DNA from: Alphaproteobacteria bacterium
GTDB taxonomy: Bacteria; Pseudomonadota; Alphaproteobacteria; Caulobacterales; Hyphomonadaceae
Reading direction: 5' to 3'
Length of the DNA: 64,000 bases
NCBI GenBank assembly: GCA_018830285.1
Contig: JAHJSB010000063.1
Coordinates: 1 to 64,000 of the forward strand
Of the stretch, positions 41,741-50,229 are shown piece by piece; position 1 is the first letter of the stretch, and each line of letters starts with the position of its first letter. The position numbers and the translations under genes were made by a program. Under the pieces are notes generated by a model. It worked only from the letters and a program-made list of their open reading frames with translations, did not search any database and was not told the DNA's origin.

Positions 41741-42955
41741 CTATTGATGGTCCTTCAGGCCGAGTACGCGCTTGGCGACGACATTGAGGTTGATTTCGCT
41801 CGTACCGCCTTCGATCGAGTTGCCCTTCGAACGCAGCCAGCCGCGCGTCGCCTTCATGGCATTCTCGTCAAAGCCCTCCCCTTCCCAGCCGAGCGCTTCC
41901 GAACCCAGCGCTTCGATCAGGAGCTCGTGGCGGTCCTGGTTCATCTTGGCCGCGCCATATTTCAGGATGGACGCGGTATGGCCCACCTGCTGGCCAGCCT
42001 TGGCCTGCTCGGTCTGGCGCTGGACCGTCAGGCTGAACGCCTTGGCATACATCTTGTGGTCGGCGATGCGGCCACGCAGGTCACCATCGGCGATCCGGCC
42101 CTCACTGTCAGTGCCGACGTGCATCTTGGCGTATTCTTCCGGGCCGAGAATGCCCGACCCGCCGGTGCCGCCGAAGCCGCCAGCCGAAATCGATGAACGC
42201 TCGAACTGCAGCAGGCGCTTGGCGATTTCCCAGCCGCCATTCACGCGTCCGACCAGCTGGTCCTTCGGTACTTTGACATCGGTGAAGAAGGTTTCGCAGA
42301 ACGGCGACGATCCGGAGATCAGCAAGATCGGGCGCGCTTCAACGCCGGGGCTTTCCATGTCGAACAGGATGAAGCTGATGCCCTCATGCTTGGACGAGGT
42401 GTCGGTCCGCACGAGGCAGAAAATCCAGTCGGCCTGGTCGGCATAGGATGTCCACACCTTCTGGCCATTGATCAGGTAATGGTCGCCCTTGTCTTCGCAG
42501 CGGGTCTGCAGGCCGGCGAGGTCAGAGCCGGCGCCCGGCTCGGAATAGCCCTGGCACCAGCGCGTCTTGCCTTTGACGATGTCCGGCAGGAAGCGCTTCT
42601 TCTGCTCTTCATTGCCAAACTCGAGCAGGGCCGGGCCAAACATCCATAGGCCGAACGAGAACAGCGCTGGCCGCGCCTTGATTCGGCGCAATTCTTCCTG
42701 CAGCACGCGGTTCTCGTCCTTGGTCAGTCCGCCGCCGCCATAGGCTGCGGGCCATTCGGGAGCAGTCCAGCCCTTCTCGCCCATCCGGTCCAGCCAGGTC
42801 TCCGATTCCGGATTGACGAATGTGCCGCGCTTGCCACCCCAGACGATCTCGTCGTCCGTCATCGGTGTGCGCATGGAGGGCGGGCAATTCGCCTCCAGCC
42901 AGTCACGCGTTTCGACGCGAAACGCGTCCAGATCTTCGGTGACGTCATAGGCCAT
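41741..42955 (-). CDS. Acyl-CoA dehydrogenase family protein (longer subunit)
   Basis: A 404-residue acyl-CoA dehydrogenase. Typical segments are RWCQGYSEPGAGSDLAGLQT and HYLINGQKVWTSYADQADW (flavin-contact loop), and the C-terminal SIEGGTSEINLNVVAKRVLG. It catalyses alpha-beta desaturation of an acyl-CoA, passing electrons to ETF. It is the first gene of a two-gene operon with the shorter paralogue. Pairs of about 400 and 380 residues form alpha2-beta2 enzymes for branched or steroid side chains in actinobacteria; that parallel is inference here. Confidence 0.92.
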   Translation of the reverse strand: MAYDVTEDLDAFRVETRDWLEANCPPSMRTPMTDDEIVWGGKRGTFVNPESETWLDRMGEKGWTAPEWPAAYGGGGLTKDENRVLQEELRRIKARPALFSFGLWMFGPALLEFGNEEQKKRFLPDIVKGKTRWCQGYSEPGAGSDLAGLQTRCEDKGDHYLINGQKVWTSYADQADWIFCLVRTDTSSKHEGISFILFDMESPGVEARPILLISGSSPFCETFFTDVKVPKDQLVGRVNGGWEIAKRLLQFERSSISAGGFGGTGGSGILGPEEYAKMHVGTDSEGRIADGDLRGRIADHKMYAKAFSLTVQRQTEQAKAGQQVGHTASILKYGAAKMNQDRHELLIEALGSEALGWEGEGFDENAMKATRGWLRSKGNSIEGGTSEINLNVVAKRVLGLKDHQ

Positions 42956-43057
42956 GGGAACGGCTCCTCAATTGTCAGGCATTGTGTCTCGCCCAACCCT
43001 AAATCTCCGCGGCACTGACGCCAAGCCTGACGCTGGGTAAAACATTTTGCGGTTCAT

Positions 43058-44019
43058 TCAGGGCGACGGAACACCGTGCGGAGTCTTGGCCCAGAAGTGC
43101 GGCGCATGGCACAAGCCATACAGGGCGCGCGCCATGGCGACGGACTGTAGCGGCCAGTAAAGTGGCGCCGTCAGCGCAACGATCAAGGGTCGCTCGCCCC
43201 AGTGCCCCGGCGCAGCAACGCCCGCCGCCACACCGGCCAGGTACGACACGACCATCACGCCCGTTCCGAGTTGGCCGAGCGACAGGTCCGGCAGGCACAG
43301 ACATAGAAGGCACCACAGGGCCCACGGGCCATGCAAGATTGCCGACAGGATCGCCGCGCCAAGGGTCAATTGCATCGACACGAACCCGGCGAGCCCCATT
43401 TCCCGAATCGACGCAGTCGGCGTCCGCATCAGCACGAGCCAGGTCTGCAGGAATGCTTTCAGCCAGCGCGAGCGCCGCGCCAGCCACACGCCCATCTGCT
43501 CTGGCGGCGCTTCCAGGGTCGGCGGGGCAATCATGGCGACCCGCGCGCCGCGACGGGCCAGGCGCAATCCGAGGTCGGCGTCTTCGGTCAAGTTTCACGC
43601 GTCCCATCCGCCCGCCTCGATCAGCCTCGCACGATTGAAATGATTGCTGGTGCCGCCCAGCGCGATCGGCAGGCCGAGACGGGCGAGCGCTGGCAGGATA
43701 CGTCCGAACTGGATGGCATATTCCAGCGCCCACTGCGCCGACAGCCAGCCGCCCCCTTCCGGCGCCCCCACGAGGGGCGCCGGAAGGGGGCGAGACTGGA
43801 CGGCCCCCGCGCAAAGGCCGCCACAGCGTCGCGCAATTGCCTTGGGTCGGGGCAGTCTTCGGCATCGTATACGACGATATAGGCACCCCGGGCGCGCGCC
43901 AGCCCATAGTTGAGAGCGCGCGGCTTCGCGCGCGGCGGGCCCGGCGGCAAAACGATGAATTCTGTTCCATCAGGCCAGACCTGGTCGAGCAGCGCGGCAC
44001 GCGTTGCCTGCCTGGTCAC
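43058..44019 (-). pseudogene. Decayed family-2 glycosyltransferase
   Basis: Remains of a membrane glycosyltransferase in several broken pieces. One frame (from 44019) holds TRAALLDQVWPDGTEFIVLP, the strand GAYIVVYDAEDCPDPRQLRD (DxD-type) and then runs into a 43-bp palindrome. The continuing homologous part, WLSAQWALEYAIQFGRILP through LGGTSNHF and EAGGWDA, is in another frame. It meets an in-frame TGA where family members have Trp or Tyr, and resumes NLTEDADLGLRLARRG to a membrane-spanning C-terminus. The first nucleotide-binding strand is missing, so a deletion is likely too. A possible N-terminal remnant extends to 44209. Confidence 0.85.
43750..43792. repeat. Perfect 19-bp-arm palindrome inside the decayed glycosyltransferase
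   Basis: CGCCCCCTTCCGGCGCCCC (43750-43768) pairs perfectly with 43774-43792 around a five-base loop. It lies exactly where the glycosyltransferase frame is lost and has no counterpart in intact family members, so it looks like an inserted mobile palindrome. Confidence 0.7.
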
Positions 44020-44324
44020 CCTGCAGCACCGTCATGGCGGATTGTCCGGGATAGGCCCGGCCGAATCCGAGCGCTGCGGTTTCGGCCAAGGCCGCGTCGG
44101 GCTCCGGTAGGGACAATGTCCCTCGCCGGATTTTCTTTTCCCTTTCGAGAGAAAAGATTCCATGGGCACCCACCCCGGCAGCAAAGACCTGCGGATAGGT
44201 CGGGGCCACAAATCACAAATTAGAATCGTTTCGCTTCCGAAACATTCTTCGCGAGGTATCCTCTCGCGCCTGCCCGGATGCAGAAAAAGCTTGAGCGCTT
44301 GCTGAAATGTTCTATGTTTGTTCC

Positions 44325-45890
44325 ATGACTGACCTGCATGTTGTCTGGTTCAAGCGGGACCTCAGGGTTCACGATCACGCGCCCCTCCTTGCAGCGGTAG
44401 CAAGCGGCGCACCGGTTTTGCCGCTCTATATCTTCGAGCCGGGCTTCTGGGCCCTGCCGGAACATTCTCGGCGCCAGTTCGACTTCCTCGTGGAGAGCCT
44501 CCAGAGCCTGGACGAAGCCCTCAAGGCGCGCGGGTCTGCTCTCTGCCTGCGGGTTGGCGATGCAACGCAAGTTCTCGGCGAACTCCACAAGCGACACGGC
44601 ATTGCGGCGATCCACGCGCACGAGGAAACCGGCCCGCAATGGACCTTTGACCGCGACCGTGCGGTCCAGCGCTGGGCCGTCAAGGCTGGCGTGGCCCTGC
44701 GCGAGCAACCGCAGAACGGCGTCATTCGGCGGCTGAACGGCGCCGAAGGCTGGGCCCGGCGCTGGGAATCCCATATGCTGGCCCCGCGAGCCAAGGCACC
44801 CGACTCGCTCCGGCCATCGAACGTTCCAGCCGGCGAATGGCCTCTCGCGGAAGATTTCCGTCTCCCAGCGGACCCCTGCCCCAAGCGGCAGCCGGGCGGA
44901 CGCGCCGAAGGCGTCGAACTCCTGCGCTCCTTCATCGCCGCACGCGGCCGGCGCTACCGAACGGCCATGTCGAGCCCGCATTCGGCCGAGGCCGCCTGTT
45001 CGCGCCTGTCACCCCATTTCGCCTTCGGCACCGTGTCGATCCGCGAGGCCTGGCAGGCTGCCGCGCGGGCGCGGACGGACCTGGAGCTGGATGGTGACTC
45101 CACCTTTGCCGCGTCTCTCGACAGTTTCCTCTCCCGCCTGCAATGGCATTGCCGCTTCATCCAGAAACTCGACGATCAGACATCGATCGACAGTCGCAAC
45201 CTGCTCGCCACGCCCGATGGCCTGCGCGATATCGTGGCCGACGGTGATCCGCGCCTCGAGGCCTGGATCAATGGCAGGACCGGGTTTCCCTTTCTGGATG
45301 CCTGCATGCGCTCGCTGAACCAGACCGGCTGGCTGAACCATCGCATGCGCGCGATGGTGATGGCCTTCGCCGCGCAGCACCTCTGGATGGACTGGCGCCA
45401 GCCGGCGTCACGCCTGGCGGCCCTGTTCACGGATTTCGAGGCCGGGATCCATTACCCTCAGGCCCAATTGCAATCCGGCGCCGCAGGGTCCGGTATCCCG
45501 CGCATCTACAACCCGGTGAAACAGTCGCTCGACCATGACCGCGACGGTGACTTCATTCGCCGCTGGGTGCCGGAACTGGCCGCGCTGCCCACCGCACACA
45601 TCCATGCCCCCTGGGACGCACCCAAGTCCGAACTGGCAAAAGCCAGCATCGTTCTGGGCCAGACCTATCCAATGCGTATCGTCGATCACATGGCTGCGGC
45701 CCGCGAAGCGCGTGACAGGCTTTATGCCAGCAAGGCCACCCCTGCCAGGTCGGATGGGCCGGGCTCACAGCGGACGACAACGACATCGCCGCGGCTGAGC
45801 AAGGCGCGCCCCGGGGCCGGTCCGCGTCAGCTCGCATTTGACCTTAAAATGCCCGAAACAGCCGAATCCGCGCGCGCGCCTGCGATTTGA
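44325..45890 (+). CDS. Deoxyribodipyrimidine photolyase / cryptochrome family protein
   Basis: A 521-residue flavoprotein of the photolyase superfamily, repairing UV photoproducts with blue light or acting as a light sensor. The N-terminal antenna domain begins MTDLHVVWFKRDLRVHDHAP. The FAD domain carries LSPHFAFGTVSIREAWQ, LDSFLSRLQWHCRFIQKL, TGFPFLDACMRSLNQTGWL, MRAMVMAFAAQHLWMDWRQ and the C-terminal RIYNPVKQS. These resemble the cryptochrome/photolyase group with Arg-rich C-terminus rather than class I CPD PhrB exactly. The ATG at 44325 is preferred to 44307. Confidence 0.88.
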   Translation: MTDLHVVWFKRDLRVHDHAPLLAAVASGAPVLPLYIFEPGFWALPEHSRRQFDFLVESLQSLDEALKARGSALCLRVGDATQVLGELHKRHGIAAIHAHEETGPQWTFDRDRAVQRWAVKAGVALREQPQNGVIRRLNGAEGWARRWESHMLAPRAKAPDSLRPSNVPAGEWPLAEDFRLPADPCPKRQPGGRAEGVELLRSFIAARGRRYRTAMSSPHSAEAACSRLSPHFAFGTVSIREAWQAAARARTDLELDGDSTFAASLDSFLSRLQWHCRFIQKLDDQTSIDSRNLLATPDGLRDIVADGDPRLEAWINGRTGFPFLDACMRSLNQTGWLNHRMRAMVMAFAAQHLWMDWRQPASRLAALFTDFEAGIHYPQAQLQSGAAGSGIPRIYNPVKQSLDHDRDGDFIRRWVPELAALPTAHIHAPWDAPKSELAKASIVLGQTYPMRIVDHMAAAREARDRLYASKATPARSDGPGSQRTTTTSPRLSKARPGAGPRQLAFDLKMPETAESARAPAI

Positions 45891-46123
45891 CGTACCGCGC
45901 GCCCGGATTTTTCCAACATGAAGCGGAGTTAACGGGCCTTGCAACGCGATCTCATGCTACCATATCGAATAACAATGAGGTTTAAGACCCGAATTTATCT
46001 CGATTTTATTTTTTTTCGATAAATTCTTATTGCTTTTCGATAAAGTCCATCCTATCTTGATTGTGTCGACGGCGGAATGGTTCGCCAGAGACATTCAAAC
46101 CAAGCAAGAAGGACTAGAAGAAA
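45891..46123 (+). promoter_or_regulatory. AT-rich promoter region of the UrcA operon
   Basis: A sigma70-type promoter TTGCTT (46031-46036) - N17 - TATCTT (46054-46059) is visible. TTTTCGATAAA occurs at 46013-46023 and again at 46035-46045, 22 bp apart, the second between -35 and -10. This placement suggests a repressor or activator site. The same TTTTCGATAA core is in the RND operon promoter palindrome. Confidence 0.55.
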
Positions 46124-46306
46124 ATGACCCCCCGCGCCCGTCTCAACGACGTCGAAACACCTGCCCCCGCCGCCACGATGGCCCGTACCATCCTGACCGG
46201 CTCGGCAACGGCCCGGTCCACACCGGCCAATGATGTCAGCCTTGGGGGTCGTCCCGGCTTGCTCGTTCGTCGCCGCCGCCGCTTCGCTCGCCGCGAAGCC
46301 CACTGA
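46124..46306 (+). CDS. Possible 60-residue leader-type reading frame
   Basis: A short frame starting MTPRARLNDVETPAPAATMA and ending with a run of arginines (LLVRRRRRFARREAH). It is the first frame after the promoter and precedes a strong hairpin and then the UrcA gene. AGAAGGACTAGAAGA lies upstream, a poor ribosome site. It may be a regulatory leader peptide rather than a functional protein, or not translated at all. Confidence 0.3.
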   Translation: MTPRARLNDVETPAPAATMARTILTGSATARSTPANDVSLGGRPGLLVRRRRRFARREAH

Positions 46307-46321
46307 CACGTCTGCACCATC

Positions 46322-46360
46322 CCGGCGCTGCGCCGCCTGCCCCTGGGCTCGCAGCGCCGG
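46322..46360 (+). promoter_or_regulatory. 11-bp-stem hairpin in the UrcA leader
   Basis: CCGGCGCTGCG (46322-46332) and CGCAGCGCCGG (46350-46360) pair perfectly around a 17-base loop, 33 bp before the UrcA start. No T-run follows, so it is not a simple terminator; mRNA stabilisation or attenuation-like control is possible. Confidence 0.5.
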
Positions 46361-46393
46361 CTTCCTCCCGAAAAGCAAAAAAGGACCAAAGAG

Positions 46394-46705
46394 ATGAAAC
46401 GCACCCTGATCGCCGCCGCCCTCGCCACCTCCCTGATCGCCACGCCAGCCTTTGCCGCCAGCGACAATTTCGAAATGGCCGTCGAATTCGACCGTGCCGC
46501 CACCGAAAGCGCAGAAGGCGCGCAGGCAGAGTACACAAAGATTCGCGGGGAGGTGTCCCAACGCTGCGCTGCCGAACATGAAAACTTCTCGGTCGGCCGC
46601 AACTTCGTCACCACGCTGTGCACGGCTCGGACAATGAACAAGGTCGTCAAGGCGATCGACAGCCCCGAGCTCAGCAAGGTTCATGCTGCCAGAAAGGCAG
46701 GCTGA
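46394..46705 (+). CDS. UrcA family protein
   Basis: A 103-residue secreted protein with a signal peptide (MKRTLIAAALATSLIATPAFA) and the UrcA-type core with two cysteines, Cys58 (VSQRCAAEH) and Cys76 (TTLCTART), likely forming a disulfide. The C-terminus is helical and basic. UrcA proteins are small periplasmic proteins of unknown role found mainly in Caulobacterales and sphingomonads. A promoter with repeated TTTTCGATAAA and a leader hairpin precede it, suggesting regulated expression. Confidence 0.75.
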   Translation: MKRTLIAAALATSLIATPAFAASDNFEMAVEFDRAATESAEGAQAEYTKIRGEVSQRCAAEHENFSVGRNFVTTLCTARTMNKVVKAIDSPELSKVHAARKAG

Positions 46706-46821
46706 ACACGCACAGGAGCTGCGCTCTCCGGCGAACGCCGCCTCTCCCCGACCTCGCTCGCCTGCAGCTCCTGACGCCATCCTGTCCTCTCCAAGGCAGG
46801 GTGGCGTCTACGCATTGGTAG

Positions 46822-47349
46822 TCAGGCCGGATCGGCTTCCCGGAAATCGCGCGCCCGCATGACATCGGCCAGCTTGAAATGCACCGGCAGGAATGCGCCA
46901 TCCTCGTCGGCCTCGAACAGGGCGGCACACGCCGTTGGAAACTTCTCGTTCAGCCGTTCCGAACTCAGATGATCGCGACTTCCGCCATCCCGCAGCAGGC
47001 TCAGTGCAAAATCGTGCAGGCCGGGATTGTGCCCGATCACCATGAGCGTCGCGGCGCCGTCATTCTGGCGAACCGCTTCGGCGATGCCGCGCATACCGGA
47101 AAGATAGAGCGCCTCCATCGGCCGGACACGTTCCCCTTCCACCACTTTCGCCACTTCCGAACAGGTTTCGCGCGCCCGGCGAGCGGTCGACACGAGAATG
47201 CGTTCGGGGCTCCAACCAAGTGCGACGATCTCCTCGGCAACGCGGCGGGCGTCGGAATGGCCCTGGTCGGTCAGCGCGCGGCCGAAATCGTCGATCCCTT
47301 CGGTCCAGGGCTCGGTCTTGGCATGCCGCATCAGGATCAGGCGTTTCAT
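46822..47349 (-). CDS. SixA-type histidine phosphatase
   Basis: A 175-residue member of the histidine phosphatase superfamily. The catalytic RHG-like motif is MRHAKTEPW with phosphohistidine His9. The second-half motif MVIGHNPGLHDFAL carries the other active-site His. The short length and RHAK motif match SixA-like enzymes, which dephosphorylate phosphohistidine in signalling or phosphotransfer proteins. It is monocistronic and divergent from the peroxiredoxin gene. The target is unknown. Confidence 0.88.
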   Translation of the reverse strand: MKRLILMRHAKTEPWTEGIDDFGRALTDQGHSDARRVAEEIVALGWSPERILVSTARRARETCSEVAKVVEGERVRPMEALYLSGMRGIAEAVRQNDGAATLMVIGHNPGLHDFALSLLRDGGSRDHLSSERLNEKFPTACAALFEADEDGAFLPVHFKLADVMRARDFREADPA

Positions 47350-47477
47350 GGGCGTATTTTGCTCGCTCTGCCGGGACCATTAGAAAAACTGATCGACACC
47401 TTCAGGTGCCGCGCATTGGTTATGCCGTCCTTAGGCACCATTTTCGATCCAGAAATCAAGTCACAGGAGTTTGAATA

Positions 47478-48116
47478 ATGAGCCTTCTTATTGGCGATGT
47501 TGCCCCCGACTTTGAAGCCGACACAACCGAAGGCCGGATCAAGTTTCATGAATGGGCCGGCAAGGACTGGGTCGTCTTCTTCTCCCACCCGGCCGATTTC
47601 ACGCCGGTCTGCACGACCGAACTCGGTTATACCGCGAAACTCAAGGACGAATTCGCCAAGCGCGGCGCCAAGGCCCTCGTCGTCTCGGTCGACAGCGTGG
47701 AAGACCACAAGCGCTGGATCAAGGATATCGAGGAGACCCAGAATACCAGCGTGCAGTTCCCGATCATCGCCGATACCGAGCGCAAGGTGGCGACGCTCTA
47801 TAACATGATCCACCCGAACGCCGACGCGAAGGTCACCGTTCGGGCAGTCTATGTCATCGACCCGAACAAGAAGATCCGCGCTTCGATCGTCTACCCGCCC
47901 AGCGCGGGCCGCAACTTCGACGAAGTCCTGCGCCTGATCGACAGCCTGCAGCTGACCGACAATCACAAGGTGGCGACGCCTGTGAACTGGCGTGACGGCG
48001 AGGACGTGATCATCGTGCCGTCCCTGACCGATCCGGCAGAGATCGCGCGCCTGTTCCCGAAGGGCCATAATGTGGTGAAGCCCTACCTGCGCTACACGCC
48101 CCAGCCGAACAAATAG
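47478..48116 (+). CDS. 1-Cys peroxiredoxin (Prx6 type)
   Basis: A 212-residue thiol peroxidase reducing H2O2 and organic peroxides. The peroxidatic Cys45 is in SHPADFTPVCTTELG, with conserved Thr and Pro. The protein has no second cysteine, which defines the 1-Cys type and means an outside thiol must recycle it. The C-terminal domain (YLRYTPQPNK) matches Prx6/Tsa-type dimers. GAGTTTGAATA precedes the ATG with AGGAG further upstream. It is well placed next to a GST gene that could supply glutathione-linked reduction. Confidence 0.95.
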   Translation: MSLLIGDVAPDFEADTTEGRIKFHEWAGKDWVVFFSHPADFTPVCTTELGYTAKLKDEFAKRGAKALVVSVDSVEDHKRWIKDIEETQNTSVQFPIIADTERKVATLYNMIHPNADAKVTVRAVYVIDPNKKIRASIVYPPSAGRNFDEVLRLIDSLQLTDNHKVATPVNWRDGEDVIIVPSLTDPAEIARLFPKGHNVVKPYLRYTPQPNK

Positions 48117-48245
48117 GCTTGGCCTTTCCATGGGACAGACTGGCCGAAAAGCCGTCCTGCCCCCCTGAGAAACCCTCCAGATCCCGTCGCAAACCGCCCC
48201 ATCCCAGGGAGTATGTGGCGGGATTCTCACACTGCTGACAGGCAT

Positions 48246-48280
48246 GAGCGTTGACTCCCCTTATACCTGACGCAACGCTC
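48246..48280 (+). promoter_or_regulatory. Inverted repeat in the GST leader
   Basis: GAGCGTTG (48246-48253) and CAACGCTC (48273-48280) are perfect 8-bp arms with a 19-base spacer. They lie just before the GGAGG ribosome site of the GST gene and include a TTGACT that may serve as a -35 box. The repeat could be an operator or an RNA hairpin. Confidence 0.35.
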
Positions 48281-48303
48281 GTGAGCGCAACGGAGGGACG
48301 CCG

Positions 48304-48924
48304 ATGACCCAAAAACTGACCTTGTACACAAACCCGATGTCGCGCGGGCGCATCGCCCGCTGGATGCTGGAAGAGACCGGCGCGGACTATGACACCCGCA
48401 TCATCAAATACGACGGGGAGATGCATGCGCCAGAATACCTGGCCATCAATCCGATGCGCAAGGTTCCGGCCATCGTTCACGGCGGCAAGACCGTCACCGA
48501 ATGCGCCGCCATCTGCGCCTACCTGGCAGACGCCTTTCCGGAAGCCGGGCTCGCGCCGACGCCGGACGAGCGCGCCGACTATTACCGCTGGCTGTTCTTT
48601 GCCGCCGGACCGGTCGAGGCGGCCGTGGCCAACAGGTCGCTCGGCATCGACATCCCGGAGGACAAGAAACGCATGGTCGGCTACGGCGACTTTGACCTGA
48701 CGCGCAAGGTGCTGATCTCCGCCATCGCCGACCGGCCCTTCATCTGCGGCGACCGGTTTACCGCTGCCGACGTCTATGTCGGCTCACAGGTCACGTGGGG
48801 CGTGCAATTCGGCTCGATCCCGTCAAGCCCCGAAATGGTTGCCTATTCGGAGCGCGTGTGTTCCCGCGACGCCTACAAACGCGCCTCTGCCAAGGATGAC
48901 GCTGCCACCACCGAACTGGCCTGA
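48304..48924 (+). CDS. Glutathione S-transferase family protein
   Basis: A 206-residue GST. The N-terminal domain MTQKLTLYTNPMSRGRIARWML has Ser13 at the usual catalytic position. The glutathione site NPMRKVPAIVHGGKTVTECAA has the cis-Pro and Glu pair, and the helical domain contains FICGDRFTAADVYV. It is distinct from the GST at 24.4-25.1 kb. GGAGG lies nine bases before the ATG. It follows the 1-Cys peroxiredoxin gene on the same strand, suggesting a shared oxidative-stress theme. Confidence 0.88.
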   Translation: MTQKLTLYTNPMSRGRIARWMLEETGADYDTRIIKYDGEMHAPEYLAINPMRKVPAIVHGGKTVTECAAICAYLADAFPEAGLAPTPDERADYYRWLFFAAGPVEAAVANRSLGIDIPEDKKRMVGYGDFDLTRKVLISAIADRPFICGDRFTAADVYVGSQVTWGVQFGSIPSSPEMVAYSERVCSRDAYKRASAKDDAATTELA

Positions 48925-48994
48925 CCGTCCTGCACCTGCTTGACGCCGCCCGCCACCGCGCGGCTAGTGGGAGAAAACGTGCAGGAGGAACACC

Positions 48995-50146
48995 ATGGGC
49001 AAGCTAACGCGGCGCGTCATGCTCGGTGCCGGGGTGGCTACCCTCGCCGGTGCTGCCTACGGCGTTCACACATTGCGCAAGCGGCCCGGGCCGGCCCCGC
49101 TCGGGTTTGAGTTCACGGCGGAAGAGCACGCACGTGGCGTGAGCTTCCTGAAAGCCAACCCGGCGGTGGATGCCCATGCCCATCCGGGCCAGACCTTCGT
49201 GCGCGGCGCCAGCGGCCTGCCGCCCCTGCTGCGAGTCTATTCCGCCAAGGGCAGTTTCGAGCGGCGCACCGTGGGCGACATGGTGGCGGGCGGCCTTGCC
49301 GCATCCAGTTTCGCCGCCGTGGCGGATTTCAACGTCCTCGACCTGTCGAAGGAAAAAGGCCTTGTCGAACGCCGCCCATTCAAGCCGGGCGAGGCCTGGG
49401 CAAGCTACAAGACCCAGATCGCCAACCTGAAAAAGCTCGCCAGCGACGGCCTTGTCACCACCATGTCTTCTCCCGGTGAGATGGAGGCCGTGCGGGCCTC
49501 AGGCAGGCCGGGCGCGATCTGGACGGTCGAAGGTGCCGATTTCCTGAGCGGCTCCAGCGAGCGGTTGCAGGAAGCCCATGATGACGGTGTGCGCTCAATC
49601 ACGCTGATGCACTATCGCGCCAACGAGATCAGCGAACCAATGACCGCCGCAGGCCATGACAGCGCCTTGTCGGCGGCCGGAGAGGCCATTGTACGCGAGA
49701 TGAACCGGCTCGGCATGTTGATCGACCTCGCCCATATGCCGGAAAGCGCAGCCCGGCGCGTGCTGGAGATCACCGACAAACCGGTCATGTTCTCGCACAC
49801 GCATGTCAACAGCCCGGAGCTGCAACATCCCCGTTTCATTTCAGCGGATATAGCCCGCGACGTCGCCGCAACCGGCGGCCTGGTCGGCGCCTGGCCGAGC
49901 GGCATCGGAATCAGCACCCTAGACGGATATGCCGACCGGATATTCCATCTGATCGAGTCCGTCGGCATCGACCATGTCTGCATGGGCACCGACATGGATG
50001 GCAATTACAAACCCGTCTTCGACGATTACCGCCGCTTGCCGGACCTGGCCGGCCTGTTGCTGAAACGCGGCCTCAGTGAACCGGAGGCAGCACAATTCTT
50101 CGGGGGCAACCTGCTGCGCGTCTGGGGGCAATGCATGGCTGTTTGA
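48995..50146 (+). CDS. M19 membrane dipeptidase family protein
   Basis: A 383-residue zinc dipeptidase-like protein. The N-terminus LTRRVMLGAGVATLAGAAYG is a twin-arginine-like export signal. The metal site begins DAHAHPGQTF, the central metal-bridging Glu is in WTVEGADFL, and later His ligands are in TLMHYRANE and MFSHTHVNS. The Asp in CMGTDMDGN is also conserved. The family cleaves dipeptides, including D-containing ones. It is alone on its strand by spacing (70 bp after the GST). Confidence 0.9.
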   Translation: MGKLTRRVMLGAGVATLAGAAYGVHTLRKRPGPAPLGFEFTAEEHARGVSFLKANPAVDAHAHPGQTFVRGASGLPPLLRVYSAKGSFERRTVGDMVAGGLAASSFAAVADFNVLDLSKEKGLVERRPFKPGEAWASYKTQIANLKKLASDGLVTTMSSPGEMEAVRASGRPGAIWTVEGADFLSGSSERLQEAHDDGVRSITLMHYRANEISEPMTAAGHDSALSAAGEAIVREMNRLGMLIDLAHMPESAARRVLEITDKPVMFSHTHVNSPELQHPRFISADIARDVAATGGLVGAWPSGIGISTLDGYADRIFHLIESVGIDHVCMGTDMDGNYKPVFDDYRRLPDLAGLLLKRGLSEPEAAQFFGGNLLRVWGQCMAV

Positions 50147-50229
50147 CTGGCTAAACGCGCCCCGCGCGCCTATGTGCGCAGGGTCACGCCAGCACCTGCT
50201 GCCCGCTGCTTTGAAGAAAGACCCACACC

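Noticed and set aside
43970-44209. Separate small gene at the 5' side of the decayed glycosyltransferase
   Set aside because: More likely an N-terminal remnant of the same pseudogene; it has no ribosome site and ends at the frameshift.
48010-48480. 156-codon minus-strand frame over the Prx-GST gap
   Set aside because: It overlaps two real plus-strand genes and has no family motif.
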